Shown in pieces: positions 52,245 through 61,197 of a stretch of 64,000 nt of DNA. The stretch lies in NCBI RefSeq assembly GCF_006152115.1, contig NZ_VDFU01000004.1:1-64000 (forward strand), given 5' to 3'. The stretch is from Rubellimicrobium rubrum. GTDB taxonomy: Bacteria > Pseudomonadota > Alphaproteobacteria > Rhodobacterales > Rhodobacteraceae. The position numbers and the translations under genes were made by a program. The notes beneath the pieces are model-generated. The model had not been told where the DNA came from, ran no database searches, and was given only the letters and a program-made list of their open reading frames with translations. Positions within the stretch are counted from its first letter, which is position 1. Each line of letters opens with the position of its first letter.

Positions 52245-54512
52245 TCATTTCCTCCGACGGCTGACCTTGCGATCCTTGGCGGCGCGGGCCTTTTCCTGCC
52301 CGAGCCTGCGGTTCGGGGCAGGCCCGCGCCCCCGGCCGCGCCGGGCGCGGGGGAGAATGCGATCCTCCAAGGTCAGGAGCTCCAGCAGGATGCCGCCCGT
52401 TTCGGGCGTCACCTCGGCCAGCTTGACCGTCACCCTGCTTCCCACCGCAAAGACCACGCCCGAGCTGCCGCCCATCAGGGTCTGCTCGCGGGCGTCGTAG
52501 TGGAAATATTCCTCGCCCAGCGTCCGCACCGGCACGAGCCCGTCGGCGCCGGATTCGTCGAGCTTCACGAACAGCCCGAACTTGGCTACGCCCGCGATGC
52601 GCCCCGCCATCTCCGCCCCTACCCGGTCCGCAAGGAAGGCAGCGAGGTAGCGGTCCTGGGTGTCGCGTTCGGCCATCATCGAACGCCGCTCGGCCGTGGA
52701 GATCACCTCTCCGGTTTCGTCCAGCCGGTCGATGTCGACCTGGGACAGCCCGTCGCGCCGGTGATCGGGTCCCCAGCTATGGCCCGCGATCAGCGCGCGG
52801 TGGACGATCAGGTCGGCATAGCGACGGATGGGCGAGGTGAAGTGCGCGTAGTTCCGCAGCGCCAGCCCGAAATGCCCGAAATTGGTGGCGGCGTAATAGG
52901 CCTGGGGCATCGACCGCAGCGTCGCCATGTTGATGAGTTCGGCCTGATCGGTGCCCGCCGCCTGCGCCAGCAGCCGGTTCAGGTGCCGGGTCTGCAGCAC
53001 CTGTCCCTTGGCCAGCGTGAGGCCCGAGGCCTCGGCCGTTTCGCGCAATGATTCCAGCTTCTGGGGATCGGGCTCCTCATGGACGCGGAACAGGAGCGGC
53101 GTGCGCAGGCCGATCAAGGTCTCGGCGGCAGCGACGTTGGCCAGCACCATGAACTCTTCGATCAGCCGGTGGGCGTCGAGCCGGTCCTTGAAGGCCACGG
53201 ACAGGACCTTGCCCGACTCGTCCAACACGATCCGCCGTTCGGGGAGGTCGATGTCGAGCGGGGCCCGCACCTCTCGAGCCCGCCGCAGCGCCTCGTAGGC
53301 ACCATAAAGCGGCTTCAGCACCGGTTCGAGCAGCGGCTCGGTCTTTTCATCGGGCTGCCCGTCGATGGCGGCCTGCACCCTCCCATAGGCCAAGGAGGCC
53401 CGCGACCGCATCAGCCCCCGCGTGAAGCTGTGGTCGAGCTTGCGCCCGTCCTTGTCGATCCGCATCCGCACGGCGACGACCGCCCGGTCCACGTTCTCGT
53501 GGAGGGAGCAAAGGTCGCCCGACAGGCGGTCGGGCAGCATCGGCACCACCCGGTCGGGGAAGTAGGTCGAGTTGCCCCGGAGCCGCGCCTCGGTGTCCAA
53601 TGCGCTCTGCGGCCGGACGTAGTAGGCCACGTCCGCGATGGCGACCCAAAGGACGAAGCCCCCTTCGTTGCCCGGATCGTCATCGGGGATGGCCAGCACC
53701 GCGTCGTCGCGGTCGCGGGCGTCCTCGGGGTCGATGGTGACGAGCGGGATGTCCCGCAGGTCCTCGCGCCCCTCAAGACCCGCAGGCTCGGCCGTTTCGG
53801 CCTCCTCCAGCACCTTGTCCGGGAAGACGTCGGGAATGCCGTGCTGGTGGATGGCGATCAGCGACACCGCGCGGGGTCCGGCCGGATCGCCCAGCACCTC
53901 GGTCACGCGCGCCTTGGGCAGGCCCAGACGCCCCTTGGGGCCGACCTGCTCGGCTTCGACCAGCTCGCCATCCTCGGCGCCGTTCTCCTGGCCCGCGCTC
54001 ACGACCCATTGCTTGGCGTCGCCCTTGTCGATGGGCAGGATGCGGCCGCCGTGGCTGTCGCGCTTGAAGATGCCCAGCAGGCGGGCAGGCGCGGCGGCGA
54101 TGCGCCGAATGGGACGCGCCGCATAGGGGTGATCCTCGCTGGGGGTCGCGTCAATGCGCGCGAGCAGCCGGTCGCGCGATCCGAGGCTTCCGTCGATGCC
54201 GCGCGCTTCCACCCGGATGACCGGGGGCGGCCCATCGCCCCGCCAGTCCACGGGCCGCGCAAGCAGGTCACCCTGTGCGTCCGGCCCCGTGATCTCGATG
54301 ACGGTGACGGGCGGCATGCCGCCCTCCTCGGCGTCGCGCCTGCGCGTCTTGCCGGGAAGGTCGCCGTCCTCCTCCATCTCCTTGAGAAGCGCCTTGAAGT
54401 CGATCTTCGCCGCGCCGCGTATGCCAAAGGCCTTGGCGACGTCGCGCTTCGTGGCCTCGGGGTTGTCCTCGATCCACTGGAGGATCGCGTCCTTGGTCGG
54501 AAATTCTGTCAT
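52245..54512 (-). CDS. rnr: Ribonuclease R
   Basis: A 755-residue 3'-5' exoribonuclease. Order: N-terminal helix-turn-helix region (about residues 1-45), cold-shock/OB regions, the RNB core with the catalytic acidic cluster (IDPEDARDRDDAVLAI), HENVDRAVVAVRMRID and FTSPIRRYADLIVHR, then a C-terminal S1 domain (VKLDESGADGLVPVRTLGEEY) and a Lys/Arg-rich tail. It degrades structured RNAs. It is the last gene of the minus-strand run starting at rsmE; the GNAT gene upstream ends 50 bases before. Confidence 0.97.
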   Translation of the reverse strand: MTEFPTKDAILQWIEDNPEATKRDVAKAFGIRGAAKIDFKALLKEMEEDGDLPGKTRRRDAEEGGMPPVTVIEITGPDAQGDLLARPVDWRGDGPPPVIRVEARGIDGSLGSRDRLLARIDATPSEDHPYAARPIRRIAAAPARLLGIFKRDSHGGRILPIDKGDAKQWVVSAGQENGAEDGELVEAEQVGPKGRLGLPKARVTEVLGDPAGPRAVSLIAIHQHGIPDVFPDKVLEEAETAEPAGLEGREDLRDIPLVTIDPEDARDRDDAVLAIPDDDPGNEGGFVLWVAIADVAYYVRPQSALDTEARLRGNSTYFPDRVVPMLPDRLSGDLCSLHENVDRAVVAVRMRIDKDGRKLDHSFTRGLMRSRASLAYGRVQAAIDGQPDEKTEPLLEPVLKPLYGAYEALRRAREVRAPLDIDLPERRIVLDESGKVLSVAFKDRLDAHRLIEEFMVLANVAAAETLIGLRTPLLFRVHEEPDPQKLESLRETAEASGLTLAKGQVLQTRHLNRLLAQAAGTDQAELINMATLRSMPQAYYAATNFGHFGLALRNYAHFTSPIRRYADLIVHRALIAGHSWGPDHRRDGLSQVDIDRLDETGEVISTAERRSMMAERDTQDRYLAAFLADRVGAEMAGRIAGVAKFGLFVKLDESGADGLVPVRTLGEEYFHYDAREQTLMGGSSGVVFAVGSRVTVKLAEVTPETGGILLELLTLEDRILPRARRGRGRGPAPNRRLGQEKARAAKDRKVSRRRK

Positions 54513-54562
54513 GCGCCGGAGGTAGCACAGCCCCCTGCGGCAACAAGGATATTCGGGCGCCC

Positions 54563-54979
54563 CTAAAGCGCCCGCGTCATGTCCCGGTGCGGGATGCCCG
54601 CATCGTCGTAAACCGGCCCCTCGGCCACGAAGCCCAAGCCCTCGTAGAAGGGGATCGCATGGGTCTGGGACCCCAGCTTCGCCCGCGCAAGGCCCAGCCC
54701 GCGCAACTCCTCGACCGCCGCCCGGATCAGCGCCGCGCCGATGCCGCGCCCGCGCTCCTCCTGCAGGACGCAGACGCGCCCGATCTTGCCGGTGTTGCCT
54801 TTCACGAGGAGGCGGGCCGTCCCCACGGGCCGTCCGTCATCGGTGGCGAGCAGGTGGATGGCCGTCGGGTCGAGCCCATCGACCTCCAGATCCTCCGGCA
54901 CGGCCTGTTCCTCGATGAATACCACCCGGCGCAGGGCCAGGCAGGCGGAAAGGTCGTCCGTGCGCGCGACCGCGATCAT
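54563..54979 (-). CDS. GNAT family N-acetyltransferase (short)
   Basis: A 138-residue GNAT. The acetyl-CoA binding motif is present as [17 protein letters not shown] (Q/R-x2-G-x-G/A), followed by [21 protein letters not shown], the ElaA/YjcF-like C-terminal pattern. The substrate is unknown. Its ATG overlaps the dapE stop codon (ATGA at 54976-54979), so it is translated with dapE. Such short GNATs often sit at the end of amino-acid or housekeeping operons. Confidence 0.9.
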   Translation of the reverse strand: MIAVARTDDLSACLALRRVVFIEEQAVPEDLEVDGLDPTAIHLLATDDGRPVGTARLLVKGNTGKIGRVCVLQEERGRGIGAALIRAAVEELRGLGLARAKLGSQTHAIPFYEGLGFVAEGPVYDDAGIPHRDMTRAL

Positions 54980-56115
54980 GCGAAATAGTCCCGGAGGATG
55001 CGCCCATAGACCTGCGCGAGATGCCCGACCTGCGCCACCTCCACCCGTTCGTCCACCTGATGCATCGTGGGCCCGACAAGGCCCAGCTCCACCACCGGGC
55101 AGTGCCGCTTCACGAAGCGCGCGTCCGAAGTGCCGCCCGTGGTGGAGAGCGTGGGCTTGCGACCCGTCTCGGCCTCCACGGCGCGGGAGACGAGGTCGGA
55201 GAGCGGCCCTGGGGGCGTGAGGAACGCCTCGCCCGAAACGCGGACCGCGAGGTCGATCTGCACGCCGAACTCTGTCGCCATCCGGGTGGCTTCGTCCCGC
55301 AACCAAGCTTCCAGCGATGCACCCGTGTGCAGATCGTTGAAGCGGATGTTCAGCGTGGCGCGCGTCTCGGCCGGGATGACGTTCGAGGCGGGGTTGCCCG
55401 TGTCCATCGTGACCACCGCCAGCGTCGAGGCACCGAAATGCGGCGTCCCCTCGTCCAGACGATGCGAGGACAGCCGGTCCACCAACCGTGCGAGCGCCGG
55501 GATCGGGTTCCTGGCCCGCTCGGGATAGGCCGAATGGCCCTGCTTCCCCGTGGCCGTCACATGGGCCGTCAGCGACCCGCGCCGCCCGATCTTGATCGTG
55601 TCGCCCAACCCCTCGACCGAGGTGGGCTCGCCCACGAGGCAGACCGACATGCGCTCGCCCTGGGCTTCCATCCAGTCGAGCAGCGCAACGGTGCCGTCCG
55701 TGGCGTCGCCTTCCTCGTCCCCGGTGATCGTCAGGACGATGGCCCCGTTGGAGGGCAGGCCGGGCGCCATCTCCACCGCCGCCGCGACAAAGGCCGCGAC
55801 GCCCGACTTCATGTCCGACGCGCCGCGTCCCCAGAGCATCCCGTCCCGGATCTCTCCTCCAAAGGGATCGACGCTCCAGCGCGCCATGTCGCCGGGGGGC
55901 ACCACGTCGGTGTGACCGTTGAAGCCGAAGCTCCGCGTCGCCCCCTTGGGCCCGATCCGGGCGAACAGGTTGGGTGTCCCGTTTCGGTCCACGCGGGTGC
56001 ATTCGAACCCGGCCCGGGACAGCACGCCCGCCAGCAGCACCAGCGCGCCGCCCTCCGTAGGGGTGACGGTGGGGCAGCGGATCAGGTCGGCGGCAAGGCT
56101 CAGGGCGTCGGACAT
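54976..56115 (-). CDS. dapE: Succinyl-diaminopimelate desuccinylase
   Basis: A 379-residue M20-family zinc enzyme that removes succinate from N-succinyl-LL-diaminopimelate in lysine and murein precursor synthesis. Visible: [10 protein letters not shown] (first zinc ligand His and Asp), [17 protein letters not shown], the catalytic [10 protein letters not shown], and the [28 protein letters not shown]-terminus. The start at 56115 is used; an in-frame ATG at 56142 adds a non-conserved extension. It follows the 114-residue unknown gene by about 65 bases. Confidence 0.96.
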   Translation of the reverse strand: MSDALSLAADLIRCPTVTPTEGGALVLLAGVLSRAGFECTRVDRNGTPNLFARIGPKGATRSFGFNGHTDVVPPGDMARWSVDPFGGEIRDGMLWGRGASDMKSGVAAFVAAAVEMAPGLPSNGAIVLTITGDEEGDATDGTVALLDWMEAQGERMSVCLVGEPTSVEGLGDTIKIGRRGSLTAHVTATGKQGHSAYPERARNPIPALARLVDRLSSHRLDEGTPHFGASTLAVVTMDTGNPASNVIPAETRATLNIRFNDLHTGASLEAWLRDEATRMATEFGVQIDLAVRVSGEAFLTPPGPLSDLVSRAVEAETGRKPTLSTTGGTSDARFVKRHCPVVELGLVGPTMHQVDERVEVAQVGHLAQVYGRILRDYFA

Positions 56116-56180
56116 GGGGCTCCTCCTCGGGGGCGCGCGCAACTAAGCGCTGGCGCTTTGCGGGTGCAAGGACCCGAAGC

Positions 56181-56525
56181 CTAGGGCTTGTCGAAGAAGG
56201 GGGTCATCTGGGCGACGATGACGGCGTTCTCGGCCCGGGCCCGCTCCATCAGGGTACGCTCGTCCTCGTCGATGTCGTGGCCCTCGGCCAGCCGCTCCTC
56301 CAGGGTACCGTAGCCCGACACGTCGAGAGGGGCGAGCCCGGCCTCCTTGAGCACGGCAACGGTCTCGCGCACGGCCTCGGCCTCGTCCACGCCGCTTGCG
56401 TAGCAGAGCAAGGCCCCGCCGGTGGCGTTCTCGGGCAGGCCGTCGTCGGCCTTGCGCCCGACCTCCACAAGCAGGGTGAAGACCTGCTGCGGGCGCTTCT
56501 CCTGCGGCTTGTCCTCATCGGCCAT
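56181..56525 (-). CDS. Hypothetical protein, 114 residues
   Basis: An acidic, soluble protein. No domain was recognised. Core: VFTLLVEVGRKADDGLPENATGGALLCYASGVDEAEAVRE, a helical part (VLKEAGLAPLDVSGYGTLEERLAEG), and an ending AVIVAQMTPFFDKP. It looks like a small ferredoxin-like or ACT-like alpha/beta fold, but that is a guess. It lies 24 bases downstream of gshA and probably belongs to the same transcript. Confidence 0.75.
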   Translation of the reverse strand: MADEDKPQEKRPQQVFTLLVEVGRKADDGLPENATGGALLCYASGVDEAEAVRETVAVLKEAGLAPLDVSGYGTLEERLAEGHDIDEDERTLMERARAENAVIVAQMTPFFDKP

Positions 56526-56549
56526 GCTCGGTCCCTCCCTGGTCGCGCC

Positions 56550-57905
56550 TCACAGGCGGCATGCGTCATAGGCTTGCGAGAGGTCGCCCGCCCACTCGCC
56601 CTCATAGGCCGAGAGCAGGTCGTCTGCGACCACCCGGCCCGAGCCTACCGAATCCCAGAGTGGCCGCAGGAACACCCGCTCGTCCGGCAGGCCCCGGTCG
56701 GCGCGGGCGCGCAAGCCTTCCTCGGCGATGCCCAGCGCGGCCCGCGCGAGGTCCAGGAGCCGCACGCCCCCCGCCTCGCCCTGCAAGGCCCGCTCGGAGG
56801 ACGCGACCCGCAGCCCCTCGCGGGTAGCTTGGTCAAGGTCCTTCACGAGATCCCAGGCGGCGTCGAGCGCCCCCTGGTCATAGGTCAGCCCCGTCCAGAA
56901 GGCGGGCAGCGCCAGCACATGGTCGCGGCTCCCCATGTCGGCGCCGCGCATCTCGATGAACTGCTTGACCCGCGCCTCGGGGAAGACGGTGGTGAGGTGG
57001 TCGGCCCAGTCCGACAGCGTCGGAACCTCACCGGGCAGGGCGGGCAGCTTTCCTTTCAGGAAGTCGCGGAAGCTTTGCCCCAGCGCATCGATGTAGGTCC
57101 CGTCCCGATAGACGAAGTACATCGGCACATCGAGAACCCAGTCCACGTAACGCTCGAACCCCATCCCGTCCTCGAAGGCGAAGGGCAGCATCCCCGTCCG
57201 CGCGTCGTCGAGGCCCCGCCAGATGCGCGACCGCCAGGACCGGTGCCCGTTGGGCTTGCCCTCGAAGAACGGGGATGACGCGAAAAGCGCGGTCGCGACC
57301 GGCTGGAGCGCCAGCGACACGCGGAGCTTCTTCACCATGTCGGCCTCGGACCCGAAGTCGAGGTTCGCCTGCACGGTGCAGGTCCGGTACATCATCTGCG
57401 TGCCGTGGGTGCCGACGCGGCCCATATAGGCCGTCATCAGCTTGTAGCGGCCCTTGGGCATGACCGGCATCTGGTCGTGCGTCCAGACAGGGGCCGCGCC
57501 GATCCCCATGAAGGCCACGCCCAGCGGATCGGCCACGTCGCGCACCTCGGCCATATGCGAGTCGAACTCGGCCGCCGTCTGGTGGAGATGCTCCAGCGCC
57601 GCGCCGGACAGCTCCAGCTGGCCTCCGGGTTCGAGCGAGACGTTGGCCTTGCCCTTCTTGAGGCCGATCACCGCCTCGCCTTCGCGGATGGGCTCCCAGC
57701 CCTTGGCGGCCAGACCGTCGAGGATGGCGCGGACGGACCGGGGGCCGTCATAGGGCAAGGGCTCCAGCGTGTCCGTCAGATAGCCGAACTTCTCGTGCTC
57801 GGTGCCGATGCGCCAGGCCTCGGCAGGCTTGCATCCCTTTTCGAGATACTCGGCCAATTGCCGGGGATCCTCGATGGGGCCGCCGCCGGACTGGGGAATG
57901 GACAT
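56550..57905 (-). CDS. gshA: Glutamate-cysteine ligase
   Basis: A 451-residue glutamate-cysteine ligase of the plant/alphaproteobacterial type, the first step of glutathione synthesis. Typical segments: the EYLEKGCKPAEAWRIGTEHEKFGY start with the ATP/Mg Glu, MTAYMGRVGTHGTQMMYRTCTVQANLDF, FEDGMGFERYVDWVLDVPMYFVYRDG and FIEMRGADMGSR. The start at 57905 has a GAGGG site upstream; an ATG at 57923 is in frame. Glutathione supplied here feeds the formaldehyde pathway suggested at the left edge. Confidence 0.95.
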   Translation of the reverse strand: MSIPQSGGGPIEDPRQLAEYLEKGCKPAEAWRIGTEHEKFGYLTDTLEPLPYDGPRSVRAILDGLAAKGWEPIREGEAVIGLKKGKANVSLEPGGQLELSGAALEHLHQTAAEFDSHMAEVRDVADPLGVAFMGIGAAPVWTHDQMPVMPKGRYKLMTAYMGRVGTHGTQMMYRTCTVQANLDFGSEADMVKKLRVSLALQPVATALFASSPFFEGKPNGHRSWRSRIWRGLDDARTGMLPFAFEDGMGFERYVDWVLDVPMYFVYRDGTYIDALGQSFRDFLKGKLPALPGEVPTLSDWADHLTTVFPEARVKQFIEMRGADMGSRDHVLALPAFWTGLTYDQGALDAAWDLVKDLDQATREGLRVASSERALQGEAGGVRLLDLARAALGIAEEGLRARADRGLPDERVFLRPLWDSVGSGRVVADDLLSAYEGEWAGDLSQAYDACRL

Positions 57906-58011
57906 GAGGGCCCTCTCGTTCACGTGCGGGCAGAGAGGTGACGCGCGGGCTTGGCAGTGTCAATGGAGCGGCCCGCAGAGGGCTGGACCGGGCGCGCCCG
58001 GGTCACGCTTG

Positions 58012-58581
58012 TCAGTGGAGACGCCGCTGCCCGACCGAGGGGAGGACGACGACGTTGGGCAGGCGCCAAAGCAGCACCGGGGCCCCATCTTCGCGCGCCA
58101 GAGCCGAGAGCATCGCCTCGACCTTGAGGCCCGGCAGGACCGCGAACAGGTCGAACAGCGCCTCCGCGCCCTGGGCCGTGGTGGGGATGGCCAGCACCTC
58201 GCCCCGCAAGTCCGTCAGCACCCAATGCGCGGGCCGCCCGCCGGGGTCGAGATCCAGCCGCGCGAGGTTGTCGAGGTCCATGACCCCGCCGGTCAGCGGC
58301 CCCCAGTAGACGAGCCGCCGTTCGTCCACCTGCACGACGCCCGGTCCGCCCGTGCCCCGCCCAAAGCGCCATCGCTGCACGCCGGTCCAGACAAGGGCAA
58401 GGCCCAGCACCCCCAGCGCGAGGGCCAGGAGCCGTGTCACCCCAAAGGTCGCGACCCACATCCAGACTGCGACCAGCACGAGCGCCGCCCCGGCCAGAGT
58501 CTCGCGCCCCCGGCGCAACGCATCCCGGATCTCCGGGCGAAGATTCAGGTCAGGCAGGGCGCACCTCCTGCGGCTCGGCAA
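58012..58581 (-). CDS. Membrane protein with two transmembrane segments, unknown function
   Basis: A 189-residue protein. A basic N-terminus is followed by two closely spaced hydrophobic segments (about residues 30-50 and 54-70) and then a soluble C-terminal domain with strands such as GPGVVQVDERRLVYWGP and LVDL-like repeats. This resembles small PH-like membrane proteins, but the match is only by eye. The annotated ATG at 58581 overlaps the upstream GNAT gene by 32 bases; a later start is possible. A 106-base spacer separates it from gshA. Confidence 0.72.
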   Translation of the reverse strand: MPSRRRCALPDLNLRPEIRDALRRGRETLAGAALVLVAVWMWVATFGVTRLLALALGVLGLALVWTGVQRWRFGRGTGGPGVVQVDERRLVYWGPLTGGVMDLDNLARLDLDPGGRPAHWVLTDLRGEVLAIPTTAQGAEALFDLFAVLPGLKVEAMLSALAREDGAPVLLWRLPNVVVLPSVGQRRLH

Positions 58582-59392
58582 AGATCAGAAGGGTGAAGCG
58601 CCCGATCTCCTGGAAGCCCAGGGCACGGTAGGCACGGGCTGCCATCTCGCTGGCTGAAAAGAGGATTGCGCGCTTGGCCCCCTCGTCTCGCGCCTCGGCC
58701 AGATGCAGCCCCACCGCCGCCCGCGCGAGGCCCTGGCCCCTCAACTCCGGCGGGGTCCAGACGCCCCCCACCTGCACGATGCCGGGCAGGCGGGCGTTGA
58801 AGCCAGTCATCGCCACCGGCTCGCCGTGCCGGAACAGAATCCGATGCTGGCCTTGGGCGAGGTCGCCGTCGATGTCACACTCGGCTTGCGCTTCGGCGCC
58901 CTCGACCCAGCCCAGCACCTCGCGGCCATAGGCGGCGCGCCACTGCAAGAGCAGGTCGCGTGGGGCAGCCGACAGCGGCGCAAGGGCCAGTCCCATACTG
59001 GACGGCATCCGCAACCCTGCGAGATCAAGGGAGAAAAGCGGCTCCTCCCTGTCGAGAAGGGCGGAGGCGTCCCCCAGGCCCATGGCCTCGCGCAGCGCCG
59101 CGACCTGCGCCCCCTCGCCCAGGAGGCCAAGGACGCGCTGTCCCGCGACCGCCTTTGCAGCCTCGCCGGCCTGTTCGGTCGGAACTTGCGGCAGGACCAT
59201 GCCGTCGTCGGTGGCGCCCAGCACCGCCACGGGCGGCAGGCCGGCGATCCAGAACCGCATGGCCCGCGGATGCCCGCCGGCCATGCCGTGCCGCGCCAGA
59301 TTGGCCAGCGGAAACATGGACGTCTCCACATGCGCCAGCAGGAAGCCTTCGATGACCGGCTGGTCAGCCGCGGTGGCGGCGCGGAAGGTCAC
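58550..59392 (-). CDS. GNAT family N-acetyltransferase (long), GTG start
   Basis: A 280-residue protein. The N-terminal half is a divergent GNAT-like domain; the C-terminal half has a complete motif A (VGGVWTPPELRGQGLARAAVGLHL, with R-G-Q-G-L) and a final YRALGFQEIG strand. It probably starts at GTG 59392, whose GTGA overlaps the rsmE stop codon; no ATG fits without running deep into rsmE. Coupling to rsmE suggests a role near ribosome maturation, but this is weak. Confidence 0.82.
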   Translation of the reverse strand: MTFRAATAADQPVIEGFLLAHVETSMFPLANLARHGMAGGHPRAMRFWIAGLPPVAVLGATDDGMVLPQVPTEQAGEAAKAVAGQRVLGLLGEGAQVAALREAMGLGDASALLDREEPLFSLDLAGLRMPSSMGLALAPLSAAPRDLLLQWRAAYGREVLGWVEGAEAQAECDIDGDLAQGQHRILFRHGEPVAMTGFNARLPGIVQVGGVWTPPELRGQGLARAAVGLHLAEARDEGAKRAILFSASEMAARAYRALGFQEIGRFTLLIFAEPQEVRPA

Positions 59393-60111
59393 CGCCAGTC
59401 CCCCTCGACACCCTGCCAGAGCGTCAGGGCCGCCACTGCCGCCGTGTCGGCGCGCAGGATGCGGGGCCCGAGACGGATGCTGCGCGCAAAAGGCAGCGCC
59501 CGAAGGCGGGCCCGCTCCGCGTCGGAAAAGCCGCCCTCGGGCCCGATCAGGACCGCGCCCGGGGCCCCGGTCCGGTCTGGCGTCGCGGCTGCGCCGGTGG
59601 CCAGCGTCTCGTCGCAGAACCAGAGCGTGCGGGACGGGTCCCAGGAGGCCAGGACCTCGGGCAGCCGCATCAAGTCCTCTACCTCGGGGACGAAGACGTT
59701 GCCGCACTGCTCGGCCGCCTCGACGGCATGGGCGCGCAGGCGGTCGGCCCTGATCCGCTCGCTGTTGGTGAACTCGGTCTGCACGGGCAGGATGCGGCGG
59801 CAGCCCATCTCGGCGGCCTTTTCGACGATGAAGTCGGTCCGGGCCTTCTTGATGGGCGCGAACAGGAGCCAAAGGTCCGGCGGCATCGCCATGGGCCGGG
59901 TCTGCGCCACGGCGACCAGCCGCCCCGCGCGCTTGCCCGCATCAGCGACCTCGGCCTCCCATTCCCCGTCCCGGCCGTTGAAGACGGACAGCCGCGCTCC
60001 GGGCCCCAGGCGCATGACGCCGAACAGGTAATGCGCCTGATCGGCGTCCAGCGGGACGCCCTGCCCTTCGGCAAGCGGATGGTCTAGGAACAGGCGGACC
60101 TTGGACGGCAT
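59389..60111 (-). CDS. rsmE: 16S rRNA uridine-1498 N3-methyltransferase
   Basis: A 240-residue SPOUT methyltransferase acting on U1498 of 16S rRNA. Typical segments are the PSKVRLFLDHPLAEGQ N-terminus, the PUA-like part, KARTDFIVEKAAEMGCRRILPV, AEQCGNVFVPEV, and the knot IGPEGGFSDAERARL with LGPRILRADTAAVAAL. It is the first gene of a long minus-strand run and is divergent from ubiA with only 11 bases between the start codons. Confidence 0.96.
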   Translation of the reverse strand: MPSKVRLFLDHPLAEGQGVPLDADQAHYLFGVMRLGPGARLSVFNGRDGEWEAEVADAGKRAGRLVAVAQTRPMAMPPDLWLLFAPIKKARTDFIVEKAAEMGCRRILPVQTEFTNSERIRADRLRAHAVEAAEQCGNVFVPEVEDLMRLPEVLASWDPSRTLWFCDETLATGAAATPDRTGAPGAVLIGPEGGFSDAERARLRALPFARSIRLGPRILRADTAAVAALTLWQGVEGDWR

Positions 60112-60122
60112 GGGACGAACCT

Positions 60123-61088
60123 ATGAGCGGGATGACCGAGACACCAGAGGCCGGAGCCGTCCCGGACGCGCCCGCCGCGAACTGGGTGGACAGCTATGCG
60201 CCCCCGGCCTCGCGTCCCTACCTGCGCCTGTCCCGCGCCGACCGGCCCATTGGCACTTGGCTCCTGCTGCTCCCCTGCTGGTGGGGCCTGGGCCTTGCGC
60301 TGGTGACGACGGGCGCGCGGCCCGGCTGGCACGATCTTTGGATCGCGGTGGCCTGCGCCCTTGGGGCCGTGCTCATGCGCGGGGCGGGCTGCACCTGGAA
60401 CGACATCGCTGACCGGCACATCGACGCGCAGGTCGCCCGCACCCGCGCACGGCCCCTGCCTTCGGGGCAGGTAACCGTCCGGCAGGCCTTGGCCTGGCTC
60501 GTGGCGCAGGCGGGGATCGCCTTCCTGGTCCTTCTCACCCTGCCTGGCATCGCCATCCTGCTGGGTTTCCTGAGCCTCCTGCCCGTGGCGCTGTATCCAT
60601 TTGCCAAGCGGGTGACGTGGTGGCCACAGGCGGTGCTGGGGGTGGCCTTCAACTGGGGGGCGCTGCTGGCCTACGCGGCCCATGCGGGGCGGCTCGACGC
60701 TCCGGCGATCCTCCTCTGGCTGGGCGGAATCGCCTGGACGCTGTTCTACGACACGATCTACGCCCATCAGGATGCCGAGGACGACGCCCTGATCGGCGTG
60801 AAGTCCACCGCCCGCCTGTTCGGAGAGGAGACGCCCCGCTGGCTTCGCCGTTTCCTGGTGGCGACCGTGGCGCTGATGGGCTTTGCCGCCATCCTGGCGG
60901 GGGTGCAGGGTTCGGCCTTGGCGCTGGTGCTCGCGCTGGGTGGACCCTGGGCGATGGGGTGGCACATGACTTGGCAGCTTCGCCGCTTCGATCCGGAGGA
61001 CGCCCAAGGCCTGTTACGGCTGTTCCGTTCCAACCGCGATGCTGGCCTCATTCCGGCATTGGCCTTTGCACTGGCGGCACTGTCCTGA
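60123..61088 (+). CDS. ubiA: 4-hydroxybenzoate polyprenyltransferase
   Basis: A 321-residue membrane prenyltransferase that attaches the polyprenyl tail to 4-hydroxybenzoate in ubiquinone synthesis. Both metal-binding motifs are visible: GAGCTWNDIADRHIDAQVARTRARPL (N-D-x3-D) and YDTIYAHQDAEDD (D-x3-D). About eight transmembrane segments. An ATG at 60132 is an alternative start. The ubiA/rsmE divergence is conserved in Rhodobacteraceae. Confidence 0.95.
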   Translation: MSGMTETPEAGAVPDAPAANWVDSYAPPASRPYLRLSRADRPIGTWLLLLPCWWGLGLALVTTGARPGWHDLWIAVACALGAVLMRGAGCTWNDIADRHIDAQVARTRARPLPSGQVTVRQALAWLVAQAGIAFLVLLTLPGIAILLGFLSLLPVALYPFAKRVTWWPQAVLGVAFNWGALLAYAAHAGRLDAPAILLWLGGIAWTLFYDTIYAHQDAEDDALIGVKSTARLFGEETPRWLRRFLVATVALMGFAAILAGVQGSALALVLALGGPWAMGWHMTWQLRRFDPEDAQGLLRLFRSNRDAGLIPALAFALAALS

Positions 61089-61197
61089 CCCGGGCGCGGC
61101 TTTCCGCCACTCCTGGGCCTGTGCGATTGCCCATGCGGCGAAGCGGGCTTAGAGAACCCGGGTTGCCCATCTGCCACAGTCAACGAACAATTCATCC

